This document shows, in pieces, positions 52,610 to 61,975 of a stretch of 64,000 bases of DNA. The notes beneath the pieces were generated by a model. The model saw only the letters and a list, made by a program, of their open reading frames with translations, did not search any database and had not been told where the DNA came from. Numbering within the stretch: the first letter of the stretch is position 1; the number at the start of each line of letters is the position of its first letter. A program made the position numbers and the translations under genes. The stretch spans positions 186,001 to 250,000 of the forward strand of contig NZ_JASBVP010000005.1 of assembly GCF_029961025.1 (NCBI RefSeq), given 5' to 3'. This DNA is from Mycobacterium sp. Lineage in GTDB: Bacteria; Actinomycetota; Actinomycetes; Mycobacteriales; Mycobacteriaceae.

Positions 52610-53554
52610 CTAGTTGGCGTGCAGCTCGGGGTTCAAATCGATGCCCTGACCGTCGCGGGACACCACCTCGACGGCGCCGGTCAGCGAATTGCGGCGGAAC
52701 AGCAGATTGCTGCGACCGGACAGCTCATGGGCCTTGACCGACGTGCCGTCGGGCAGGGTGACCTTGGTGCCCGCGGTGACGTATAGGCCGGCCTCGATAA
52801 CGCAGTCATCGCCCAGCGAGATGCCCAGCCCGGAATTGGCCCCCAGCAGGCAGCGTTTCCCGATCGAGATGACGTGCTTGCCCCCGCCGGACAGGGTGCC
52901 CATGATGGAGGCTCCGCCGCCGATGTCGGATCCGTCGCCGACCACCACGCCCGCCGAGATGCGGCCTTCCACCATCGACGCCCCCAAAGTGCCGGCGTTG
53001 TAGTTGACGAATCCCTCGTGCATCACCGTGGTACCCGGCGCCAAGTGCGCGCCGAGACGCACCCGGTCGGCGTCGGCGATGCGCACCCCGCTCGGGATCA
53101 CGTAGTCGACCATCCGCGGAAACTTGTCGACGCCGTACACGATCACCGGCCCGCGGCGGCGCAGCCGGGCCCGTACCGCCTCGAAACCGTCCACCGCGCA
53201 GGGTCCGTGATTAGTCCACACCACGTTGGTCAGCACCCCGAACAGGCCGGCGGCGTTCAGCCCGTGCGGCGCGACCAGCCGGTGCGAGAGCAGATGCAGT
53301 CGCAGGTAGGCGTCGTAGGCGTCGGTGGCGGCGTCGGCCAGCGAGGCGATCACGGTGCGCACCGCAACCGTTTCGGTGCCGCGGTCCTCGTCGCGGCCCA
53401 CCAGCGCGGCCAGGTCGTCGGGCACCTCGGTCACCGGCAGGCGCGCCGTGCCGCTTTGACCCGAACCGGTCAGTTCCGGTGCGGGAAACCAGGTGTCGAG
53501 AACCGACCCGTCCGCGCTCAGGGTCGCCAACCCGATGCCCGAGGCTGCTGTCAT
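52610..53554 (-). CDS. dapD: tetrahydrodipicolinate N-succinyltransferase
   Basis: 314 residues, actinobacterial DapD, matching Rv1201c. It transfers succinyl from succinyl-CoA to tetrahydrodipicolinate in meso-DAP/lysine synthesis. The left-handed beta-helix hexapeptide repeats are visible ([60 protein letters not shown]). The catalytic Glu region MVEGRISAG is intact. ATG 53554 is chosen because TAGCGT lies 7 nt upstream; GTG 53563 is in frame too. Divergent from dapE. Confidence 0.96.
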   Translation of the reverse strand: MTAASGIGLATLSADGSVLDTWFPAPELTGSGQSGTARLPVTEVPDDLAALVGRDEDRGTETVAVRTVIASLADAATDAYDAYLRLHLLSHRLVAPHGLNAAGLFGVLTNVVWTNHGPCAVDGFEAVRARLRRRGPVIVYGVDKFPRMVDYVIPSGVRIADADRVRLGAHLAPGTTVMHEGFVNYNAGTLGASMVEGRISAGVVVGDGSDIGGGASIMGTLSGGGKHVISIGKRCLLGANSGLGISLGDDCVIEAGLYVTAGTKVTLPDGTSVKAHELSGRSNLLFRRNSLTGAVEVVSRDGQGIDLNPELHAN

Positions 53555-53561
53555 GTCCGCC

Positions 53562-53567
53562 ACGCTA
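53562..53567 (-). promoter_or_regulatory. -10 hexamer, leaderless start of dapD
   Basis: TAGCGT on the minus strand, 7 nt before ATG 53554. Confidence 0.4.
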
Positions 53568-53600
53568 CTTGTCGGGCCGGAACACGGGAACGGGCGCCGT

Positions 53601-53606
53601 TAGGCT
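53601..53606 (+). promoter_or_regulatory. -10 hexamer, leaderless start of dapE
   Basis: TAGGCT lies 6 nt before GTG 53613. With the dapD hexamer it makes a compact 58-bp divergent promoter. Confidence 0.45.
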
Positions 53607-53612
53607 GGGTGC

Positions 53613-54698
53613 GTGTTGGACCTACGCGGGGACCCGGTCGAGCTGACCGCGGCGCTGGTCGACATCCCCAGCGAGTCACGACACGAGGCGCGCATCGCCG
53701 ATGAAGTGGAGGCCGCGCTGCGTGCGCAGACGTCAGGCTTCGAGATCGTCCGCACCGGCAACGCCGTGCTGGCGCGCACCCGGCGCCACCGCCCGTCGCG
53801 GGTGCTGCTGGCCGGGCATCTCGACACCGTACCGGCGGACGGAAACCTGCCCAGCCGCCGCTCGGCCGGCGAAGAAGGCGACCTCCTGCACGGCTGCGGG
53901 ACGGTGGACATGAAATCCGGCTGCGCGGTGTTTCTGCACTTGGCCGCCACGATCGCCGAGCCGGTGCCCGACCTGACGCTGGTGTTTTACGACTGCGAGG
54001 AAATCGAAGCGGCGGCAAACGGATTGGGCCGCATCCAACGCGAATTGCCGGCGTGGCTGTCCGCCGACGTGGCCATCCTGGGCGAGCCCACCGGAGGTTA
54101 CGTCGAGGCCGGCTGCCAGGGCACCCTGCGCGCCGTCATCCGCACGACGGGAACCCGCTCCCACTCCGCTCGCTCCTGGCTGGGCGACAACGCCATCCAC
54201 AAGCTGGGTGCGGTGCTGGACCGGCTGGCCGGGTACCGGGCCCGCACCGTCGAGATTGACGGCTGCGCCTACCGGGAAGGGTTATCGGCGGTGCGGATCG
54301 AGGGCGGTGTCGCCGGAAACGTGATCCCCGACATGGCATCGGTGACGGTCAACTACCGCTTTGCCCCCGACCGCTCGGTGGCCGCGGCGCTGCGGCATGT
54401 GCGGGACGTGTTCGACGGCCTCGACGTGCAGATCGAGCAGATCGACGCCGCCGCCGGCGCGCGGCCCGGCTTATCCGAGCCCGCCGTCAAAACCTTGGTC
54501 GCCGCCGCCGCCGGGCGGGTCCGGGCGAAATACGGCTGGACCGATGTGTCGCGATTCGCCGCGCTGGGCATCCCGGCGGTCAACTACGGGCCGGGTGACC
54601 CCAATCTGGCGCACCGGCGGGACGAGCGGGTACCGGTGGCCCAGATCACCGCCGCCACCGAGCTGCTGCGCCGCTACCTGATGGGCCGCGCCGCCTGA
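53613..54698 (+). CDS. dapE: succinyl-diaminopimelate desuccinylase
   Basis: 361 residues, M20 metallopeptidase family, matching Rv1202. It removes succinate from N-succinyl-LL-DAP. Zinc ligands and catalytic residues are in [12 protein letters not shown] (His, Asp), [11 protein letters not shown] (bridging Asp), YDCEEIEAA (catalytic Glu) and ILGEPTGG (Glu/Asp). The dimerisation lid lies in the middle ([20 protein letters not shown]). GTG start at 53613. Divergent from dapD, its pathway partner two steps earlier. Confidence 0.95.
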   Translation: MLDLRGDPVELTAALVDIPSESRHEARIADEVEAALRAQTSGFEIVRTGNAVLARTRRHRPSRVLLAGHLDTVPADGNLPSRRSAGEEGDLLHGCGTVDMKSGCAVFLHLAATIAEPVPDLTLVFYDCEEIEAAANGLGRIQRELPAWLSADVAILGEPTGGYVEAGCQGTLRAVIRTTGTRSHSARSWLGDNAIHKLGAVLDRLAGYRARTVEIDGCAYREGLSAVRIEGGVAGNVIPDMASVTVNYRFAPDRSVAAALRHVRDVFDGLDVQIEQIDAAAGARPGLSEPAVKTLVAAAAGRVRAKYGWTDVSRFAALGIPAVNYGPGDPNLAHRRDERVPVAQITAATELLRRYLMGRAA

Positions 54699-54722
54699 CC
54701 GGCCGCGCCCTGACCGGCCCGG

Positions 54723-57005
54723 CTAGCCGACGGGCTGGGTGCGTTGCGCCTGCGCGGCGGCGTCAGCGGCTGCAGGGTGCATCCCCGCGGCGGCCAAGTC
54801 GTCGGCTACCTGCGCCAACGCGCGGGCATCGCCGGCCGCCAGCGCGCGGGCATGGGCGACGGTGAGCCGGCCGAGCGCACAGTCGACCTCGAATGACAGC
54901 CGTTCGGCGCGATACACCGCCCGGATGTCACCGAGTCGTGCCGCATCCTGCAGCGCGCGCAGCGCGATCGCCGTTTGCCCGGCGCGTTCGGCGGCCTGCA
55001 CCGCCTCGCGGGCCGCGCCGATCGCGCCCGTCGCGTCGCCGCGTGCCGCCATCGACCACGCCCTGGCCAGGGCCAGCTCGGGAGCGAACAGGGCCGATTT
55101 CAGGCCGTGCCGGGACTCGGCCCGGTGGACAACCTTTGCTGCCTCAAATTGATCGCCCCGTTGCCCGAGGGCCTGCGCGAGCAGCATCAACGACAGCGGG
55201 CCCCACGAGTAGCCCGTCGGGGTCAACGCGTCGGCGGCCCGCCCCAGCAGCGCAACGGCGGCCTCGAGGTCGCCCTGGGCGATCGCCACGTAGCCCACCA
55301 GGACCTCACCGATCGCCCGGCCGGGCTGCTGCAGCTCGGCGAAGTCGGTGTAGCGTTGCGCCAACGCACGCGCCTCCTGCAGGCGTCCCGCCATGACCAG
55401 CGCGGTGACCCGGCCGAAGCCGCTGGTGAAGCGCAACAAACCCGGATGCGCGACCGTCAGCGCCCGGGCGGCGAGCGACTCGACGTCATCGAGCCGGCCG
55501 ATGCGGGCCGAGCACAGCGCCGCGGTCGACGCCGCCCACCCGATGGCCGTCTCGTCGGCCTGGGGTGCGGCCAACACCTCGCGGGCCAACTGAAGCGCGC
55601 GCAGCGGAGCGCCCGCATTCATCGCGAAGGTCGCCGCCAGCGCGTCGAGGGTGAGGCGCGCGGTGGGCGCCGTGACCCGGCTGCGGGTGGCCTGCAGGAA
55701 TGCGGTGGCCCGCTCCGGCTCGCTGAGCATCCAGAACTGGTTCGCCGCCCGGGGCAGCGCCCAGGCCAGCAGCTCGGTCTCGGACAGCTGGTCAGGGTTT
55801 ACCGCCGCCAGCAGCGCGCCCGCTTCGCGGCCGCGGCCCTGCCAAGCCAGCGCGTGCGCCAGCGGCAGCCGCGCCGCCAGCCCCCCCGACCGCTCCAAGC
55901 CGGTCCGCGCCAGGCGTTCGGCCAGCGTCAGCTCACCCAGCCCCAGCGCCAGGTTGGCCGCGGCCGCGAGGTCTGCGACCGTTCCCGGGGTATCGCTGTC
56001 GGCGGCCAGTGCGGCCAGCCGCAGCCGGTCACTGGCATGGTTGACCGGATGTGTTGCCAGCTGCGCGAGCACCGACGTGCGCAGGGCACGAGCATGGGCT
56101 CCCAGGGCGGCGCCGGCGCGGTGCACATAGAGCGGATGGGCGGCGTAGATCTGGTCCGCTCCGTCGGCGATGACCGCGCCCGCCGCTTCGGCCCGCTCGA
56201 CGGCCCGCTCACCGGTCAGTGCGGCCAGGTCGGTCCGGGTAAGCGGCTCCGCGACGGCCAGGTAGTTCAGCACCGTGCGCGCCGGGGCGGGCAGTGCGCT
56301 CAGGTATGCGTCGATCAGGTCCGCCAACGCCAGGGGAGGCTCGTCACGGCACCGCCATCCGTCGTCCGCACGCAGCATGCCGCCGTCGTGGACCAGATGC
56401 CGCAGATACAGCGGGTTACCCTGGCTGCGCGCGAAAACCTGCTCGAGGGCACCGGGCCGCAGCGGCGCCCCCAATGCCGACTCCAGCACCGTGGCCGTGC
56501 GCGCCCTGTCCAGGGGCTGGGGATCGATGCGGATGAGCAGCTCGTCGGAGGCCAACGCGGCGATGGCGTCGGGAACCGGCGGCCCGGATTTCAGCGTAAC
56601 CACAAGCCGGGCGGATTTGGCCAGGGCTAATTGGTACACCATGGTGGCGGACAGGTTGTCGAGATCGTGCGCGTCGTCGACCACCAGCAGCAGGTCCTCG
56701 TGGTGGCGGGTGAGGGTGTCGCGGGCCGCCCGCAGCAGCGCGGCCGGGCGCCCGGGCTCGGCGGCGACGTCGATCAGCCGCCGGAAGGCACCGAACGGCA
56801 CGTTGCGCCCCGGAGCCGTACCCCTTACCCAGCGAAGGACGCTCCCCGGGTGCTCTCGGGCGAATCCCTCGGCGGTGATGCGGGCCAGCAGGGTCTTCCC
56901 GACGCCGTCGGGCCCGGCCAGCATCACCCCCGAGCGTTGCGGATGCTGCAGGGCGGTTTGCACGCTGTCCAGCTCGGTGGCGTTGAGCGCGGTGACCCAC
57001 GGCAC
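54723..57005 (-). CDS. STAND/LuxR-type ATPase with TPR-like repeats, no HTH
   Basis: 760 residues. Walker A is GPDGVGKT (residues 31-38), Walker B LLLVVDDAHDL, and the following winged-helix linker (PAPARTVLNYLAVAEPLTRTDLAAL) is typical of MalT/LuxR-type STAND regulators. The second half is a long all-helical TPR-like array rich in Ala and Leu. LuxR-type relatives end in a LuxR HTH; here the protein stops after AAADAAAQAQRTQPVG with no HTH and only 24 bp remain to dapE. It may act through a partner, or be a truncated regulator. This is the Rv1203c-Rv1204c position. ATG start at 57005. Confidence 0.8.
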   Translation of the reverse strand: MPWVTALNATELDSVQTALQHPQRSGVMLAGPDGVGKTLLARITAEGFAREHPGSVLRWVRGTAPGRNVPFGAFRRLIDVAAEPGRPAALLRAARDTLTRHHEDLLLVVDDAHDLDNLSATMVYQLALAKSARLVVTLKSGPPVPDAIAALASDELLIRIDPQPLDRARTATVLESALGAPLRPGALEQVFARSQGNPLYLRHLVHDGGMLRADDGWRCRDEPPLALADLIDAYLSALPAPARTVLNYLAVAEPLTRTDLAALTGERAVERAEAAGAVIADGADQIYAAHPLYVHRAGAALGAHARALRTSVLAQLATHPVNHASDRLRLAALAADSDTPGTVADLAAAANLALGLGELTLAERLARTGLERSGGLAARLPLAHALAWQGRGREAGALLAAVNPDQLSETELLAWALPRAANQFWMLSEPERATAFLQATRSRVTAPTARLTLDALAATFAMNAGAPLRALQLAREVLAAPQADETAIGWAASTAALCSARIGRLDDVESLAARALTVAHPGLLRFTSGFGRVTALVMAGRLQEARALAQRYTDFAELQQPGRAIGEVLVGYVAIAQGDLEAAVALLGRAADALTPTGYSWGPLSLMLLAQALGQRGDQFEAAKVVHRAESRHGLKSALFAPELALARAWSMAARGDATGAIGAAREAVQAAERAGQTAIALRALQDAARLGDIRAVYRAERLSFEVDCALGRLTVAHARALAAGDARALAQVADDLAAAGMHPAAADAAAQAQRTQPVG

Positions 57006-57077
57006 TGCCGGATTTTACGGCGCGCGGCGCCGGTGGCGTGGCGATAGGGCGAAATGCGCACCGGGGCAACAGTGGTC

Positions 57078-57083
57078 TACCTT
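57078..57083 (+). promoter_or_regulatory. -10 hexamer, leaderless start of the LOG gene
   Basis: TACCTT lies 7 nt before GTG 57091. Confidence 0.4.
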
Positions 57084-57090
57084 TCGGTGT

Positions 57091-57648
57091 GTGTCCCCCG
57101 ATTCCCCCGGCGAGTGGGCCGTCTGCGTGTACTGTGCGTCCGGACCCACGCACCGCGAGCTGCTGGCGCTGGCCGCCCGGCTCGGCGAGGCGGTCGCCGA
57201 GCGGGGCTGGACCTTGGTGTGGGGCGGGGGCAACGTCTCGGCGATGGGGGCTCTGGCCACCGCGGCGCGGGCACGCCGCGGCCGTACGGTCGGCGTGATC
57301 CCCAAAATGCTGGTGCATCGCGAGCTGGCCGACCACGCTGCCGACGAACTGATCGTCACCGAGACCATGCGGGAGCGCAAACAGATCATGGAAGACCGCG
57401 CGGACGCGTTCATCGCGTTACCGGGCGGCCTGGGAACGCTGGAGGAGCTGTTTGAAGTGTGGACCGCGGGGTATCTCGGGTTGCATGACAAACCCGTGGT
57501 GCTGCTCGACCCGGTCGGGCACTACGACGGCCTGCGGGCCTGGCTTTCCGGGCTGGTCGACACCGGCTACGTCTCGCGGGCGGCCTTAGACCGGCTGGTG
57601 GTGGTCGATGAGGTGAGCGCCGCGCTGGCGGCCTGCAGCCCCCGCTGA
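57091..57648 (+). CDS. LOG-family cytokinin riboside 5'-monophosphate phosphoribohydrolase
   Basis: 185 residues. LOG signature PGGLGTLEELFE with the conserved arginine and Glu, and WGGGNVSAMGALA at the nucleotide site. It matches Rv1205, which releases cytokinins from their nucleotide form and whose build-up in proteasome mutants sensitises M. tuberculosis to nitric oxide. GTG 57091 is chosen from the -10 position; the longer open frame upstream is antisense read-through of the ATPase gene. Confidence 0.92.
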   Translation: MSPDSPGEWAVCVYCASGPTHRELLALAARLGEAVAERGWTLVWGGGNVSAMGALATAARARRGRTVGVIPKMLVHRELADHAADELIVTETMRERKQIMEDRADAFIALPGGLGTLEELFEVWTAGYLGLHDKPVVLLDPVGHYDGLRAWLSGLVDTGYVSRAALDRLVVVDEVSAALAACSPR

Positions 57649-57664
57649 GCGGTTATCGATCGGT

Positions 57665-57670
57665 TAGGCT
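57665..57670 (+). promoter_or_regulatory. -10 hexamer, leaderless start of fadD6
   Basis: TAGGCT lies 8 nt before ATG 57679, just after the LOG stop codon. Confidence 0.4.
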
Positions 57671-57678
57671 GGCCGCCA

Positions 57679-59487
57679 ATGCTGGTTGACGAATCGGGGG
57701 ACGACGTGGGCGAACACCACGGCTGCGACGTCAGGCCGGTTTCCCTGGCCGACATCGCAACCGGGGTACCGGGCGTGTTGGCAGACTTGCCGGTGATCAT
57801 CCGCGGTGCGCTCACGGGGCTACTGCCCCAGCCGAATTCCAAGATCTCCATCGGCAAGGTGTTTCAGCGGCGGGCGGCTCGTTTCGGGGACCGGACCTTC
57901 CTCCGGTGCGGCGACCGGCGGCTGTCCTACCGCGAGGCCAACGCGACCGCCAACCGCTACGCCGCAGTGCTGGCCGCACGTGGTGTCGGCCGCGGCGATG
58001 TCGTGGGGATCATGTCGCGGAACTCGCCCGACGTGGTGCTGTTGATGCTGGCCGCGGTCAAATGCGGTGCGATCGCCGGCATGGTCAACTACCATCAGCG
58101 CGGTGAGGTGCTCGCGCACAGCCTGGCCCTCCTGGAAGCCAAAATCCTTGTCGTCGAACCTGATCTGGCCGGCGCGGCCGGTGCTTGCGACGCACGTGAT
58201 GGGGCGTTACTGACAACGGAGCACCTGGCGGGGCTTGCCGCCACCGCGCCCACCGCCAACCCCAGGTCCGTGTCTGCGGTGCTGGCCAAGGACCCGGCGT
58301 TTTACATTTTCACCTCGGGCACAACCGGATTCCCCAAAGCCAGCGTGATGACGCACCACCGCTGGCTGCGGGCGCTGGCCGTGTTCGGCGGATTGGGCTT
58401 ACGGCTGAAATCCTCCGACACGCTGTATTGCTGCCTGCCGCTGTACCACAACAACGCGCTGACGGTTGCGGTGGCATCGGTGATCAATTCCGGTGCGACG
58501 CTGGCGCTGGGTGCCTCGTTTTCCGCTTCACGGTTTTGGGATGAGGTGATTGCCTGTGATGCAACGGCGTTCATCTACATCGGCGAGCTTTGCGGTTATC
58601 TGTTGAACCAGCCTCCCAAGCCCACCGATCGCGCGCACCGGGTGCGGCTGATCGCCGGCAACGGGCTGCGTCCGGAGATTTGGGACGAGTTCACGACCCG
58701 GTTCGGCATCGCGCGGGTGTGTGAGTTTTACGCCGCCAGCGAGGGCAACACCGCATTCATTAACGTCTTCAATGTGCCTAAGACCACCGGGATTTCGCCA
58801 CTGCCGTTGGCATTTGTGGATTACGACCAGGACACCGGTGAGCCGCTGCGCGACGAGACCGGCCGGGTGCGCCGGGTGCCACGCGGACAGCCCGGGTTGC
58901 TGCTCAGCCCGGTCAACCGATTACAGCCGTTCGACGGCTACACCGATCCGAAAGCCAGCGAGAAGAAGTTGGTGCGCAACGCTTTCCGCGCCGGTGATTG
59001 CTGGTTTAATTCCGGCGACGTGCTGCGTCCCCAGGGATTAGGTCACGCGGCGTTCGTCGACCGGCTCGGCGACACGTTCCGGTGGAAGGGCGAGAACGTC
59101 GCCACCACGCAAGTCGAAGCGGCGTTGGCCGCCGATGAGGCCGTGGAGGAATGCGCGGTCTACGGCGTCGAGATACCCGGTACCGGTGGGCGCGCGGGGA
59201 TGGCCGCGATCAAACTGCGCGACGGCGCCGAGTTCGACGGCCAGGCGCTGGCCCGCACACTGTACGATCGCCTGCCGGCATATGCGGTGCCGCTGTTCGT
59301 GCGGGTGGTGGAGTCGTTGTCCTATACCTCGACGTTCAAGGCCCGAAAAGTGGACTTGCGTGCGCAAGCCTATGGCCCGGGAGTGAACGACCCGGTGTAC
59401 GTGCTGGCCGGCCGCGACGCGGGCTATGTACCGTTCTACGCCGAGTACCCCCACGAAGTTTCGGCCGGTAAGCGACCGCAGGCGTGA
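57679..59487 (+). CDS. fadD6: very-long-chain acyl-CoA synthetase FadD6
   Basis: 602 residues, FATP/VLACS type of the ANL superfamily, matching Rv1206. The ATP loop is YIFTSGTTGFPKAS, followed by EFYAASEGNTAFINVFN and CWFNSGDVLRPQGLGHAAFVDRLGDTFRWKGENVATTQVE, which is characteristic of fatty-acid transport proteins. The catalytic lysine is in TSTFKARKVDLR. It activates long-chain fatty acids, possibly coupled with uptake. The last seven codons and the stop lie inside the first unit of a 56-bp tandem repeat. Confidence 0.95.
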   Translation: MLVDESGDDVGEHHGCDVRPVSLADIATGVPGVLADLPVIIRGALTGLLPQPNSKISIGKVFQRRAARFGDRTFLRCGDRRLSYREANATANRYAAVLAARGVGRGDVVGIMSRNSPDVVLLMLAAVKCGAIAGMVNYHQRGEVLAHSLALLEAKILVVEPDLAGAAGACDARDGALLTTEHLAGLAATAPTANPRSVSAVLAKDPAFYIFTSGTTGFPKASVMTHHRWLRALAVFGGLGLRLKSSDTLYCCLPLYHNNALTVAVASVINSGATLALGASFSASRFWDEVIACDATAFIYIGELCGYLLNQPPKPTDRAHRVRLIAGNGLRPEIWDEFTTRFGIARVCEFYAASEGNTAFINVFNVPKTTGISPLPLAFVDYDQDTGEPLRDETGRVRRVPRGQPGLLLSPVNRLQPFDGYTDPKASEKKLVRNAFRAGDCWFNSGDVLRPQGLGHAAFVDRLGDTFRWKGENVATTQVEAALAADEAVEECAVYGVEIPGTGGRAGMAAIKLRDGAEFDGQALARTLYDRLPAYAVPLFVRVVESLSYTSTFKARKVDLRAQAYGPGVNDPVYVLAGRDAGYVPFYAEYPHEVSAGKRPQA

Positions 59488-59722
59488 GCCTGGGGGAGCG
59501 CGCCGGCCCGAAAACGCCCGCCGGTAAGCGACCGCAGGCGTGAGCCTGGGGGAGCGCGCCGGCCCGAAAACGCCCGCCGGTAAGCGACCGCAGGCGTGAG
59601 TCTGGGGGAGTGCGCCGGCCCAACGATGCCCGCCGGTAAGCGACCGCAGGCGTGAGCCTGGGGGAGTGCGCCGGCCCGAAAACGCCCGCCGGTAAGCGAC
59701 CGCAGGCGTGAGCCTGGGGGAG
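59467..59722. repeat. 56-bp tandem repeat, four full units and a partial fifth
   Basis: GGTAAGCGACCGCAGGCGTG starts at 59467, 59523, 59579, 59635 and 59691, an exact 56-bp period. Unit 3 has several substitutions; units 1, 2 and 4 are nearly identical. The fifth copy breaks off near 59722. Unit 1 contains the fadD6 stop codon, so every unit carries a copy of the gene's end. It has the form of a VNTR locus. The 70 bp from there to 59793 hold no recognised feature. Confidence 0.9.
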
Positions 59723-59792
59723 GCACTGATTTGCCCGGTTTCTGCTGCTGATATGAGAAACTGGTCGCATTCCTGGTGGCGAGGTGCTGGTG

Positions 59793-60121
59793 ATGGCGGG
59801 TGAGCGGGAGTTTCAGGTCGACCTGGAGGCCCTGGTGTGCTCGGCGGCGCACGTCACCGGCCAGGGTGAGGATCTGGCCATCGCGCATCTGGATTCGGAT
59901 AACCAGTTAGAAGCCGCGCAAACGGGCTGGGTGGGCACTTCCGCGGCGGCGCTGAACACCAGGATGAATGTCTGGTTGGCGGCGTCGCGCACGCTGCTGA
60001 CCCGGGTGGGCGAGCCGCGTTGCATCTGAATGACGACGCGATTGTTTTTGCGGCGATGGAGCGCGGGAACGCAGCGAGGTTGCGTGCGGTCGGCGTGGCC
60101 GATGGCATGGCCGGGGAGTGA
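59793..60121 (+). pseudogene. WXG-type small protein, frameshifted near its C-terminus
   Basis: ATG 59793 (or 59784) starts MAGEREFQVDLEALVCSAAH and contains the W-x-G turn TGWVGTSAAAL between two helices. The frame ends at TGA 60027-60029 after GEPRCI. In the next frame the protein continues naturally from 60017 as ALHLNDDAIVFAAMERGNAA to TGA 60119-60121, so one base was lost around 60012-60017 (a GAG-CAC-GCG original would fit). The full protein would have about 109 residues, the size of WXG100-like proteins. It lies 3 bp upstream of the hydrolase gene. It could be a sequencing error. Confidence 0.7.
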
Positions 60122-60124
60122 GCT

Positions 60125-61030
60125 GTGACATTGACGGTGGCCGATATTGATCGGTGGAACGCTGAAGCGGTCCGCGCGGTGTTCCGCGCGGCCACCGCGC
60201 GGGGTCAGGCCACCTTGGAGGTGTCGCGCCAACTGGGGTCGTTGGCGGTGTTTGACACTTGGGAGGGCAAAACCGGCGAGGCCAGGAAGCACCAAAACGC
60301 GCTGATCCGCAAAGATCTTGATGCTCATGGCAACGAGGCGCTGGCGGTAGGCCGGGCCGCCGACCGGGCCGCCGACGGCATCGAGAACGTGCAGGCTCAG
60401 CTGCGCCAATTACGTGCCGATGCCACCGAGCTGCACATGTGGATCGACTCGTTGGCTAACAAGGTCGTGCCGAGTTCGACGTTCAACGGCTTGCCGATGG
60501 AGGCCTTAATCGCCGAAGAGGAGCTGCAACCTCGGCTGGATGCGATTCTAGCGGAGGCCAACGCGGTCGATGCGGAACTGGCGAGCGCAATCAATATGGC
60601 CGACGGCGACGCGCCCATCCCAGCCGATGCGGGCCCGCCGATCGGGCCCCAGGGGCTGACCCCCACCCAGCGGGAAAGTGACGCCAACCAGGAACGGTTA
60701 CGCGAGGCACGCGCCAAACTTCAACACCGCATTGACGAGTTGCAGGCGCGCTGTGACCAGTTGGCGCAACACGGCGGTGGCAGCGCCGAGTTGCAGACCC
60801 TGCAGGATCAGCTGGGCGCCGCCCACAACCGGTTGGCCGAATTCGACTCCATCGACCAGGCGCTCAGCGAAGCACCCGAAACTTACTTGACGCAACTGCA
60901 GATCCCCGACGACCCCAGCCAGAAAGTTCTTTCGGCTGTGGCCGTGGGCAATCCCGACACCGCCACCAACATCTCGGTGAGTGTCCCCGGTCTGGGTTCC
61001 ACCACCAAAGACTCTTTGCCGGATATGTGA
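60125..61030 (+). CDS. DUF1023 alpha/beta hydrolase, N-terminal half (gene split by IS3 element)
   Basis: 301 residues from GTG 60125. The first 100 residues are helical with a WEG turn (FDTWEGKTGEARKHQNAL), recalling a WXG100-like module, followed by long coiled-coil helices (QAQLRQLRADATELHMWIDS; RLREARAKLQHRIDELQARC) and the beginning of the DUF1023 domain (VAVGNPDTATNISVSVPGLG). The frame ends SLPDM-stop where the first three bases of the IS supply TGA. Without the IS it continues directly into the ORF at 62378, giving one protein of about 542 residues, comparable to Rv2542-type proteins. It has no catalytic serine by itself. Confidence 0.85.
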   Translation: MTLTVADIDRWNAEAVRAVFRAATARGQATLEVSRQLGSLAVFDTWEGKTGEARKHQNALIRKDLDAHGNEALAVGRAADRAADGIENVQAQLRQLRADATELHMWIDSLANKVVPSSTFNGLPMEALIAEEELQPRLDAILAEANAVDAELASAINMADGDAPIPADAGPPIGPQGLTPTQRESDANQERLREARAKLQHRIDELQARCDQLAQHGGGSAELQTLQDQLGAAHNRLAEFDSIDQALSEAPETYLTQLQIPDDPSQKVLSAVAVGNPDTATNISVSVPGLGSTTKDSLPDM

Positions 61031-61058
61031 ACCGCCCTGGGTTCGATGGAGGCTCGGT

Positions 61059-61922
61059 TTATTGGATTCCGACCAGGGCTTGGTCGGTCCGTCTGCCAGC
61101 GTAGAACGTGTCCTCGAATTCTGCTGGCGGTAGGTGGCCGAGGTAGCCGTGCAACCGGGCGGTGTTGTGCCAGTGCACCCAGCCGAGGGTGGCTAGCTCG
61201 ACGTCTTCGACGGTCTTCCACGGGCCGGGCCGCGCGGGACCGTAGATCAGCTCGGCCTTGTAGTAGCCGTTGACGGTCTCGGCCAGAGCGTTGTCGTAGC
61301 TGTCGCCTACGGTGCCGATCGAGGGCACTGCGCCGATCTCGGCGAGGCGCTCGGTATAGCGAAGCGAGGTGAACTGGCTGCCGGCGTCTGAGTGACAGCG
61401 CAAGCCCGCCAACACAGCTCCGCGCGACCAGCGGGCCATCTCAATGGCATCAAGCACCATCGTGGTGCGCATGTTCGAGGCCACCCGCCAGCCGACGATC
61501 ATCCGGCTGAACACGTCGATGATGAAGCAGACGTAGGCCACCCCAGCCCAGGTGGGCACGAACGTCAGATCGGTCACCCACAGCTGGTTGGGGGCGTCTG
61601 CGGTGAAGTTCCGCTTGACCAGGTCCGGGTGGCGTTGGGCACCTTCTTCAGGTCGGGTGGTGCGGACCTTCTTGCCGCGGCGCACCCCGGCGATGCCGGC
61701 GGCGCGCATCAGCCGCGCTACCTGGTCGCGGCCGATGTCGTGGCCGGCCCTGACGGCGGCTTTGTGCAGCTTACGGGCGCCGTAGACGCTGTAGTTGTCC
61801 TCGAAGAGCTTGACCAGGACCGGACCCATGACCGCATCCCGGCAGGCTCGTTTCGACGGGCCGCGTTTCTTGGCAGCGTAGTAGGTGCTCGGGGCCACCG
61901 ACACGCCTGCGCTGTGCAGCAC
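61059..61922 (-). CDS. IS3 family transposase OrfB (DDE integrase core)
   Basis: 287 residues as an independent ORF; the conserved sequence extends further upstream (IVDFIDANREEFGVEPICTV) to join orfA by a -1 frameshift at the AAGAAATAG end of orfA. The HTH_21 part is followed by the rve core with all three acidic residues: LWVTDLTFVPTW, RCHSDAGSQFTS and GDSYDNALAETVNGYYKAEL. The enzyme seems intact and the element may be active. Confidence 0.93.
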   Translation of the reverse strand: MLHSAGVSVAPSTYYAAKKRGPSKRACRDAVMGPVLVKLFEDNYSVYGARKLHKAAVRAGHDIGRDQVARLMRAAGIAGVRRGKKVRTTRPEEGAQRHPDLVKRNFTADAPNQLWVTDLTFVPTWAGVAYVCFIIDVFSRMIVGWRVASNMRTTMVLDAIEMARWSRGAVLAGLRCHSDAGSQFTSLRYTERLAEIGAVPSIGTVGDSYDNALAETVNGYYKAELIYGPARPGPWKTVEDVELATLGWVHWHNTARLHGYLGHLPPAEFEDTFYAGRRTDQALVGIQ

Positions 61923-61975
61923 GGTGCAGATGGGCTCGACCCCGAATTCTTCCCGGTTGGCGTCGATGAAGTCGA

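Noticed and set aside
54975..56630. 551-codon open frame antisense to the STAND ATPase
   Set aside because: Arg/Gln/Gly-rich composition without motifs, typical of a shadow frame.
59467..59722. CRISPR array
   Set aside because: The units are contiguous 56-bp tandem repeats without unique spacers, and no cas gene is near.
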